Positions 14,754 through 19,144 of a stretch of DNA of 19,144 nt are shown here, piece by piece; position 1 is the first letter of the stretch, and each line of letters begins with the position of its first letter. Where the stretch lies: positions 1 to 19,144 of the forward strand of contig URMA01000057.1 of the NCBI GenBank assembly GCA_900548875.1. The letters run 5' to 3'. Made by a program: the position numbers and the translations under genes. Source of the DNA: an uncultured Porphyromonadaceae bacterium (GTDB lineage Bacteria; Bacteroidota; Bacteroidia; Bacteroidales; Muribaculaceae). The notes beneath the pieces were generated by a model, which saw nothing but the letters and a program-made list of their open reading frames with translations, did no database searches and was not told the origin of the DNA.

Positions 14754-14897
14754 ATAAAAATAATGAAACTTGTTTTAATTATTTTTTCCAGGCCGCATCC
14801 TATATTCAAATATAAGGAAAGATGAGCGCAAAGACAAATGAAAACACAGTTTTCAAGTTTGGCTATGCCGAGCCGCATCTTATATTATCCAAATATA
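14723..14897. repeat. Tandem imperfect repeat of about 84 bp (two units plus the start of a third)
   Basis: CAAATATA occurs at 14723, 14807 and 14890, a spacing of 84 and 83. Both full units share CAAATATAAG, then AAAG.TGAGCG, a central inverted repeat (GAAAC/GTTTT in unit 1, GAAAAC-ACA-GTTTTC in unit 2) and a closing GCCGCATC.TATATT. The third unit fades after CAAATATA. With 14700-15075 it forms a 376-bp gap; apart from the porin promoter near its right end, no gene is seen in it. The unit looks like a dispersed Bacteroidales intergenic repeat, which is inference. Confidence 0.75.
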
Positions 14898-15023
14898 CAA
14901 AAATACGAGTGGGAAAAACCTATTTGCTACACTTTTTTCCTAAAAAGCATCCGATATACCGCAAGCATCATTGCATTTTATGTTTTTTAATATAAAAATC
15001 GATTCACATGAACAAAAAACGAC

Positions 15024-15031
15024 TATATTTG
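15024..15031 (+). promoter_or_regulatory. Putative -7 element of the OmpA-family porin
   Basis: TATATTTG on the plus strand matches TAnnTTTG exactly and would start transcription near 15038, about 38 nt before the ATG at 15076. No clear TTTG lies 19-20 nt upstream. Confidence 0.5.
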
Positions 15032-15075
15032 TTATAATTTATAAAACAAATTTACTCACTAACCCACTAATGATC

Positions 15076-16266
15076 ATGAAGCGAATTTTATGTATGGCAG
15101 TAATTGCCTCAGCTTTAGCTTGCGGATCTGTGCAAGCTCAGGAAACGACTTCTGTCGACATGGATGTTCCATGCACAGAAATGTATACTCACGATTGGAA
15201 AAAGAACTGGTATCTCCAGCTTAGTGCCGGTGGTCAGATGTTCTATTTCGAGAAGAGTACAAATGTCAGCAACTTTGACCTCGACAAGACAACCGGTGTT
15301 TACGGACTTGGCTTAGGTCACTGGTTCTCTCCGTATTTCGGTTACCGCTTTAATGTTCTTGGCGGAGCTGTTCACTATGACAACTTCGGTTGGAAGAAAT
15401 TCAAGAACGTAAACCTTAACCTTGATTTGACTTGGGATATGTTTAACACGTTAGGCGGTGTAAACGACAAGCGCGTATTCAGCATCGTTCCTTACATCGG
15501 CTTGGGAACAGCCTATGCTTGGGACTATGAAGGCCCGACAAGCGGTTATCAAATTAAAGGTGACAATGGCGTCATGGACAATCAATGGGCTCTTGTTGCT
15601 TCCCTCGGTTTGGAATTCCGCTTCCGCGTACACAAGAATGTTGACATCTTTGTTGATACCCGTTTCAAAGGTATGAGCGAAAACTTCAACAACATAGCTT
15701 GGGGTACAGGCATCGAACCGGGCTTCTCCGTTATGGGAGGTCTTACATTCAACCTCAACAAGGAAGGACGTCAATTCAAGACTGTAAATCCTTGCGACTA
15801 CACAGCTGCTATCAGAAACTTGAACGACCAAGTTAACGACATGCGCCGTGAATTGGACGAAACTAACGCTAAATTGAAAGCTTGCGAATCACGCGAACCG
15901 GAAGTTCAAGTAAAAGAAGTTGTTAAGGAAGTTTCCGCAGCTCCGGCAGTTATTCCGGCCATCCGCTTCAGCATCAACTCTGCACGCGTTTCTAACGCCG
16001 ACAAGGCAACTCTTTACGACGTAGCTGAAATGATGAAGAAAGACGAAGACGTGAAAGTGGTTATCAAGGGTTATGCTGACAAGAAAACTGGTACAGCTGA
16101 CTACAACCGCCGTCTTTCAGAAAAACGTGCTGAAAACGTTCGCGACATCTTGGTTGACTACGGTGTAGACGAAAGCCGCATCTCTACTCAAGGTTTGGGC
16201 GCAGACGAACAGCCTTATTCAAACGAAAACAAATGGAACCGTGTTGCTCTTATCATTATCCAATAA
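15076..16266 (+). CDS. OmpA-family outer-membrane porin with C-terminal peptidoglycan-binding domain
   Basis: A 396-residue envelope protein anchoring the outer membrane to the cell wall. The signal peptide is residues 1-21 (cleavage near VQA/QE). An eight-stranded-type barrel with paired aromatic strands spans about 40-230 (NWYLQLSAGGQMFYF through GFSVMGGLTFNL). A coiled-coil spacer follows (AIRNLNDQVNDMRRELDETNAKLKA, about 245-269), then a Val/Glu-rich linker and the OmpA domain (about 292-396) with GYADKKTG (Asp335) and NRRLSEKRAENV (Arg351), the residues expected to bind diaminopimelate. Codon use favours preferred codons (GGT, CGT, AAC, CTT) more than the neighbours do, consistent with an abundant porin. 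The ATG at 15076 is chosen over 15070 and 14971 because it gives a normal signal peptide. It is monocistronic with its own terminator. Confidence 0.93.
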   Translation: MKRILCMAVIASALACGSVQAQETTSVDMDVPCTEMYTHDWKKNWYLQLSAGGQMFYFEKSTNVSNFDLDKTTGVYGLGLGHWFSPYFGYRFNVLGGAVHYDNFGWKKFKNVNLNLDLTWDMFNTLGGVNDKRVFSIVPYIGLGTAYAWDYEGPTSGYQIKGDNGVMDNQWALVASLGLEFRFRVHKNVDIFVDTRFKGMSENFNNIAWGTGIEPGFSVMGGLTFNLNKEGRQFKTVNPCDYTAAIRNLNDQVNDMRRELDETNAKLKACESREPEVQVKEVVKEVSAAPAVIPAIRFSINSARVSNADKATLYDVAEMMKKDEDVKVVIKGYADKKTGTADYNRRLSEKRAENVRDILVDYGVDESRISTQGLGADEQPYSNENKWNRVALIIIQ

Positions 16267-16308
16267 GCACACGACCTTGTAGAAACCAATCTACTGACAA
16301 CGCTATTC

Positions 16309-16346
16309 GGGCGGTTTTCCTAATCAGGGAGACCGCCCTATTTTTT
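16309..16346 (+). terminator. Rho-independent terminator of the porin gene
   Basis: GGGCGGT (16309-16315) pairs with ACCGCCC (16332-16338), and TATTTTTT follows. It lies 43 nt after the stop codon. Confidence 0.88.
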
Positions 16347-16464
16347 GAATTCCATGCAGCCGATTGCGCCCTCGCTACAATCGGCAAACGGACCATCGCA
16401 CCTATACATTCATACTCCTTCAAGTGTTAAAAGTCAATTTTTTGTCATTTTTTTTGAAAAACAT

Positions 16465-16495
16465 TTTGCCAATTCAAAAAAAGCCCTTACCTTTG
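16465..16495 (+). promoter_or_regulatory. Promoter of tRNA-Lys
   Basis: TTTG (16465-16468), a 19-nt spacer and TACCTTTG (16488-16495) are an exact match to both Bacteroidales promoter elements. The tRNA starts 21 nt after the -7 box. Between the porin terminator and this promoter (16347-16464) nothing else is seen. Confidence 0.85.
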
Positions 16496-16516
16496 CAGAC
16501 GTCAAACAAAGACAAT

Positions 16517-16589
16517 GACTCCGTAGCTCAGTTGGTAGAGCAAATGACTCTTAATCATTGGGTCGAGAGTTCGAGCCTCTCCGGGGTCA
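16517..16589 (+). tRNA. tRNA-Lys(CTT)
   Basis: A complete 73-nt cloverleaf. The acceptor GACTCCG pairs with CGGGGTC (one T-G pair). It has D arm GCTC/GAGC, anticodon stem AATGA/TCATT around the loop CTCTTAA with anticodon CTT, T arm GAGAG/TTCGAGC/CTCTC and discriminator A. CCA is not encoded. Confidence 0.95.
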
Positions 16590-16594
16590 CAAAG

Positions 16595-16626
16595 AAAGCA
16601 GTCAGCATAACACCGACTGCTTTTTT
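16595..16626 (+). terminator. Rho-independent terminator of tRNA-Lys
   Basis: AAAGCAGTC (16595-16603) pairs with GACTGCTTT (16615-16623), followed by further T. It starts five bases after the tRNA and separates it from the next gene. Confidence 0.88.
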
Positions 16627-16660
16627 CGTATTATCCAACCATATTCAGAATCTTCATACT

Positions 16661-17494
16661 ATGAACAAACTGATTTTTATCTATCCGGCCTTACTCTTCC
16701 TATTGCTGACATCATTCACCGCAGAAAAAGACACCCACATAACTGAAGCCAACTACTTAACGGAAGACAGCCTGCTATGGCAAGACTATGAGAAGAACGC
16801 AAGTACCACCTACCGGCTCATGAAGGAGCATCCAGAGAAAAACGATTCACTGGAGAACGTACTTTCACTGCTTTATTCAAAGGCTACCATAAAGAATGTA
16901 GAGTTAGCCTTAAAATATTCTGCGGTTCCAAGCGGCCTGCAAAGAGTATACATGTTAAGGGATATGATTGGAAAGGTTACCCTCAAAAACGTCTTGAACG
17001 CTCTGCCTGACACGCTACAAAACACTTCTTACGCCAATTATATCCACAATTACATAGAAACGCATCAATTGACCGAGGGAGACCAATATGTCACATTCGA
17101 AACCCAAACGGCAAGAGGAGAAAAATTCGACTGGGAAAGCATGGAGAATAAAAACCTGCTTCTTCTGTATGACGGATTAAGCTGCATGGGAAAGTACGGA
17201 AGAGACTACCTTAAAGGACTGCTGAACAAAACCGACCGGAAAGATCTGGAAATTGTTGTTTACTGTTGCATCTCCAATCTTGAAGACCTAAAAGAGCTTC
17301 AGAAACAGTATCCTGACCTCACACTCATTTCCGATTTTCAGACTGAAGGTAATCCAATGAACATTATATACAACGCCCAAGCCCGCCCTACCTGCTTTAT
17401 GATTGACCGAAAAGGCATAATCAAAGTGCGGAGTAAAGGCATAGACCAAAAACGCATTGAGGATTTTTTGAAGTCAGACGGCTGCTTGAAATAA
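16661..17494 (+). CDS. Exported thioredoxin-fold protein (TlpA/AhpC-like) with an incomplete CxxC
   Basis: A 277-residue protein starting at ATG 16661. Residues 1-20 are a signal peptide (FIYPALLFLLLTSFT) without a lipobox, so it is probably periplasmic. An all-helical region (about 33-135) precedes a thioredoxin-like domain (about 140-277), the layout of Bacteroidales TlpA-type thiol-disulfide proteins. The strand NLLLLYDGLSCMGKYGRDYLKGLL (165-188) occupies the active-site position: Cys175 is present, but the resolving cysteine of CxxC is Lys178. The cis-proline loop reads ARPTCFMIDRKG (241-252), with Pro243. Extra cysteines at 202-203, 245 and 275 could take over. A reductase with unusual cysteine use or a non-redox role are both possible. 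It starts 34 nt after the tRNA-Lys terminator; its promoter is not evident. It ends only 5 nt from the convergent HxlR gene, with no terminator between them. Confidence 0.7.
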   Translation: MNKLIFIYPALLFLLLTSFTAEKDTHITEANYLTEDSLLWQDYEKNASTTYRLMKEHPEKNDSLENVLSLLYSKATIKNVELALKYSAVPSGLQRVYMLRDMIGKVTLKNVLNALPDTLQNTSYANYIHNYIETHQLTEGDQYVTFETQTARGEKFDWESMENKNLLLLYDGLSCMGKYGRDYLKGLLNKTDRKDLEIVVYCCISNLEDLKELQKQYPDLTLISDFQTEGNPMNIIYNAQARPTCFMIDRKGIIKVRSKGIDQKRIEDFLKSDGCLK

Positions 17495-17499
17495 AAGCG

Positions 17500-17847
17500 T
17501 CATTTGCCGTACTTCTTTTCAAACAAAGCCTTATTCTTTTGTCCCCATTCAAGCATTGCATCGATGATGGGAATCAGCGTCATTCCGAGAGGCGTTATGT
17601 AATATTCAGAGCGCGGAGGGAGTTCGGGATAGATGGTTTTCCCTACCAGTCCGTCCTCCACCAACTCTTTCAACTGCAAGTCAAGCACCCGTGGAGTTGC
17701 CTCGGACAATGCCCGATGAAGTTCGCTGGGACGCATAGCCCGATAGCGCAGTTCGTCCAATATACATGATTTCCATTTTGAATCAATCAGACTCATGGTC
17801 AACCGCAAAGGGCAATCTAAATCAACAGGAATTTTACGCTCATACAT
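17500..17847 (-). CDS. HxlR/MarR-like winged-helix transcriptional regulator
   Basis: A 115-residue DNA-binding regulator of the HxlR family, which acts as a dimer and often senses electrophiles, quinones, aldehydes or disulfide stress. The N-terminal cysteine in LDCPLRLTMSLIDSKWK (Cys12) is the conserved redox-sensing residue known from members such as YodB and HypR. The winged helix follows: LDELRYRAMRPSELHRALSEATPRVLDLQLKELVEDGLV (about 30-68), with wing TIYPELPPRSEYYITPLG (71-88). The C-terminal helix (LIPIIDAMLEWGQKNKALF) is the dimerisation helix. It is divergent from the NTF2-like and flavodoxin-fold genes, and the 143-bp gap between them holds direct repeats likely to be its operator. 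This is the usual layout of an HxlR regulator next to the oxidoreductase it controls; repression is inference. Confidence 0.92.
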   Translation of the reverse strand: MYERKIPVDLDCPLRLTMSLIDSKWKSCILDELRYRAMRPSELHRALSEATPRVLDLQLKELVEDGLVGKTIYPELPPRSEYYITPLGMTLIPIIDAMLEWGQKNKALFEKKYGK

Positions 17848-17865
17848 CTTCTATCGCTTTTGCAA

Positions 17866-17873
17866 CAAAGTTA
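17866..17873 (-). promoter_or_regulatory. Putative -7 element of the HxlR gene
   Basis: TAACTTTG on the minus strand (17873-17866) matches TAnnTTTG, 18 nt before the ATG. A well-placed TTTG upstream is not seen. Confidence 0.45.
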
Positions 17874-17899
17874 CAAATAACATTTACACAACCGACGCA

Positions 17900-17938
17900 C
17901 CGAATAAATTTTCAGTACCCGAATAATTTTACGGTACT
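17900..17938. repeat. Adjacent direct repeats, candidate HxlR operator
   Basis: CCGAATAAATTTTCAGTACC (17900-17919) and CCGAATAATTTTACGGTACT (17919-17938) are nearly identical and share one base. They also contain the inverted pair AGTACC (17914-17919)/GGTACT (17933-17938). The second copy overlaps the -33 region of the plus-strand promoter and both lie upstream of the HxlR start, a fitting position for repression of both directions. Confidence 0.6.
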
Positions 17939-17968
17939 TGCTCCATACACCATTACCCTCTATTTTTG
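17937..17968 (+). promoter_or_regulatory. Promoter of the NTF2-like/flavodoxin operon
   Basis: CTTG (17937-17940), a 20-nt spacer and TATTTTTG (17961-17968) fit the Bacteroidales consensus with one mismatch in the -33 box. The ATG at 17991 is 22 nt after the -7 box. Confidence 0.65.
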
Positions 17969-17990
17969 CCCTATCCAAATTTTACAAATC

Positions 17991-18374
17991 ATGAGAGCAA
18001 GCATTGAAGAATACAAGGCTGTGGAAAAGGCAGCCATGAAGTTCGTGCAAAGCGTTGCAGAAGGCAACAGCAAATACGCGAAGAACCTGTTTATCGACGA
18101 AGCCGTATTGTTCGGCTATCTGAACGGTCAGATGGAACACGGGAGCATCGAACAGTTTTATCAGAATGTGGACAACACGGGCGCTGACAGCCGTTTCAAG
18201 GCACGCATCGACGTAATAGACGTGGAAGAGACACTCGCCGTGGTCCGTGTACTGGAAGAAAATTGGGGCGGACATATCGACTTTACCGACTATCTTCTGC
18301 TAATGAAAATCAACGGCGAATGGAAATGCGTTGCCAAAGCCTATAACCAGAATTCCAACACCATCAAAAAATAA
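17991..18374 (+). CDS. NTF2-like (SnoaL/lumazine-binding type) small protein
   Basis: A 127-residue cytoplasmic protein with the alpha+beta cone layout of the NTF2-like superfamily: an N-terminal helix (EEYKAVEKAAMKFVQSVAEGN), a helix with the DEAVLFGYLNGQMEHGS element, then antiparallel strands (RFKARIDVIDVEETLAVVRVLEENWGGHIDFTDYLLLMKINGEWKCVAKAYNQ). The last strands (DYLLLMKINGEWKCVAKAY) are typical of the putative lumazine-binding / DUF4440-like groups. It starts 22 nt after a good promoter and is followed after 17 nt by the flavodoxin-fold gene, so the two form an operon divergent from HxlR. It may bind or transform a small aromatic or aldehyde substrate together with the reductase; that is inference. 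No catalytic residue set can be assigned. Confidence 0.82.
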   Translation: MRASIEEYKAVEKAAMKFVQSVAEGNSKYAKNLFIDEAVLFGYLNGQMEHGSIEQFYQNVDNTGADSRFKARIDVIDVEETLAVVRVLEENWGGHIDFTDYLLLMKINGEWKCVAKAYNQNSNTIKK

Positions 18375-18377
18375 ATC

Positions 18378-18384
18378 AGGGAGG
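18378..18384 (+). promoter_or_regulatory. Strong Shine-Dalgarno before the flavodoxin-fold gene
   Basis: The sequence CAGGGAGG ends 7 nt before the ATG at 18392 and lies right after the stop codon of the NTF2-like gene. Most other genes in the window lack any such site, so this start is well supported and the second gene is translated independently. Confidence 0.6.
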
Positions 18385-18391
18385 ATACGCT

Positions 18392-18931
18392 ATGAAAATT
18401 ACAGTTATCACAGGAAGTCCGCGCCGACATGGCAACAGTTTCGCCATGACGGATACGTTTATTAAGGAAGCTGAAAAATGCGGGCATACCGTACAGCGTT
18501 TTGATGCCGCTTTTATGAAAATTGCAGGCTGCCATTCGTGCATGACCTGCTATAAGACAGGCAAAGCCTGCTCTTTCAACGACGAATTCGACACAATTGC
18601 CACTTCCATACTCGAAGCTGACGCTGTCGTATTCACCATGCCCGTTTACTGGTATTCCATACCGGCACAAATCAAAGGTGTCATCGACTGCCTTTTCGCC
18701 CTTGTTGTAGGAGAAAAGAACTATGCAGGAAAGAAATGGGGCCTCATCACCTGCTGCGAAGAACACGACCCTACCGTCATGGACGGTGTACGCATTCCCA
18801 TGGAAAGAACAGCAGCCCTGCTTAAATGGGACTTGGCGGGAGAAGTGCTCATTCCCGGCGTGCTGAACGAAGGCGAAATCGAAAAAACGGACGGATGCAA
18901 ACAAGCCGCCGAACTCGCCCACAAACTTTAA
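18392..18931 (+). CDS. Flavodoxin-fold NAD(P)H-dependent oxidoreductase with a four-cysteine motif
   Basis: A 179-residue cytoplasmic FMN enzyme of the NADPH-dependent FMN reductase / iron-sulfur flavoprotein group. The FMN phosphate loop TGSPRRHGNS is at 7-16 and the isoalloxazine-side motif TMPVYWYSIPAQIKGVIDCL at 82-101. Between them GCHSCMTCYKTGKAC gives Cys47, 50, 53 and 60 (CxxCxxCx6C), the compact spacing found in iron-sulfur flavoproteins that carry a 4Fe-4S cluster. Many related reductases keep these cysteines without a proven cluster, so the cluster is only possible. Substrates of such enzymes include quinones, nitro and azo compounds. A divergent HxlR regulator with a redox cysteine and the same-strand NTF2-like partner fit an electrophile or quinone response. 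The start is fixed by a strong Shine-Dalgarno. Length and motifs are normal. Confidence 0.88.
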   Translation: MKITVITGSPRRHGNSFAMTDTFIKEAEKCGHTVQRFDAAFMKIAGCHSCMTCYKTGKACSFNDEFDTIATSILEADAVVFTMPVYWYSIPAQIKGVIDCLFALVVGEKNYAGKKWGLITCCEEHDPTVMDGVRIPMERTAALLKWDLAGEVLIPGVLNEGEIEKTDGCKQAAELAHKL

Positions 18932-18937
18932 CCCCAT

Positions 18938-18951
18938 CGGCCAACAGGCCG
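18938..18951 (+). terminator. Short hairpin after the flavodoxin-fold gene (weak terminator candidate)
   Basis: CGGCC/GGCCG with the 4-nt loop AACA begins seven bases after the stop codon; the T tract (GAATTTTT) comes only ten bases later. Apart from this hairpin and the -7 box at 19131, the remaining 200 bases to the window edge (18952-19144) hold nothing I can support. Confidence 0.4.
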
Positions 18952-19130
18952 CTTATCCCGAATTTTTCCTTTGATTGTAAGTTCCCACAGGCGCATTGGC
19001 CCACTTCCCCACCGATGTCCGACAAAATCGAATGGTCCGGGAAAAGATTCATACTTCAAAACAACGCAGCCCCAAAGTCTCCGTTTCGACGGGTCAACGT
19101 AAAAATCTGAGGGGAAATTTAAGAAAATAG

Positions 19131-19138
19131 TATCTTTG
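19131..19138 (+). promoter_or_regulatory. Putative -7 element of a gene beyond the right edge
   Basis: TATCTTTG matches TAnnTTTG exactly and has the same form as the -7 box of tRNA-Arg in this window. A TTTG at the right distance is not seen. The transcript would start at or just past the window end. Confidence 0.4.
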
Positions 19139-19144
19139 CCAGAA

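Noticed and set aside
14636..14878. Possible 80-residue hydrophobic protein on the minus strand upstream of argH
   Set aside because: It is made of the translated tandem repeat (AHLSLYLNIG and AHLYLYLF are the two copies) and runs into argH in another frame; not a gene.
16364..16660. N-terminal extension of the thioredoxin-fold gene
   Set aside because: The extension would be translated through the tRNA-Lys gene, its promoter and its terminator. The ATG at 16661 gives a proper signal peptide.
1..19144. Mobile elements, CRISPR arrays, riboswitches or phage attachment at the three tRNA genes
   Set aside because: No transposase, integrase, spaced repeat array, or repeat of a tRNA 3' end was found on reading either strand. 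Each tRNA is followed directly by its own terminator and then a typical chromosomal gene.

Overview
The window reads as chromosome from a Bacteroidales bacterium, probably near Prevotellaceae/Paraprevotella. The evidence is the promoter style (several TTTG - 19/20 nt - TAnnTTTG pairs), the near absence of Shine-Dalgarno sites, tRNA genes without an encoded CCA, and typical families: a NigD-like lipoprotein, DUF3822 next to rsmD, an ECF sigma factor followed by an anti-sigma/beta-barrel protein, an OmpA-type major porin, and a secreted protein with a type IX secretion (T9SS) C-terminal sorting domain. The species assignment is inference. There is no phage, insertion sequence, CRISPR array or clear genomic island.

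Layout. 1-1097: the 3' part of tRNA-Thr(TGT) with its terminator, then a tRNA-dihydrouridine synthase. 1101-3157: a minus-strand T9SS cargo protein with fibronectin III and jelly-roll modules, with its promoter and terminator. 3157-4787: tRNA-Arg(CCT), then DUF3822-rsmD as an overlapping minus-strand pair. 4841-8641: a large TonB-receptor-like outer-membrane protein and an L-fucose-isomerase-fold protein. 8733-10798: an ECF sigma operon made of the sigma factor, an anti-sigma/beta-barrel gene that is broken by a one-base frameshift, and a 66-residue membrane protein. 10927-11667: a divergent NigD-like lipoprotein. 11781-14699: argH, an aldo/keto reductase and, after a strong terminator, a lipoprotein with a degenerate Rieske motif.

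14700-15075 is a 376-bp gap with about two tandem copies of an 84-bp repeat, each bearing a promoter-like TATATTTG, followed by the promoter of an OmpA-family porin (15076-16266). Next come tRNA-Lys(CTT) with a textbook Bacteroidales promoter and a thioredoxin-fold exported protein with only half of the CxxC motif. The right end holds a small stress-type cassette: an HxlR regulator divergent from an NTF2-like protein plus a flavodoxin-fold reductase. A pair of adjacent 20-bp direct repeats lies in the shared promoter region and looks like the HxlR operator.

Most genes are housekeeping or ordinary envelope functions. No wholly new system is evident. The points most worth a second look are the frameshifted trans-envelope anti-sigma gene, the inverted repeats at the sigma and isomerase promoters, the Rieske-like lipoprotein lacking its histidine ligands and placed just behind a terminator, the tandem promoter-bearing repeats, and the HxlR direct-repeat operator.
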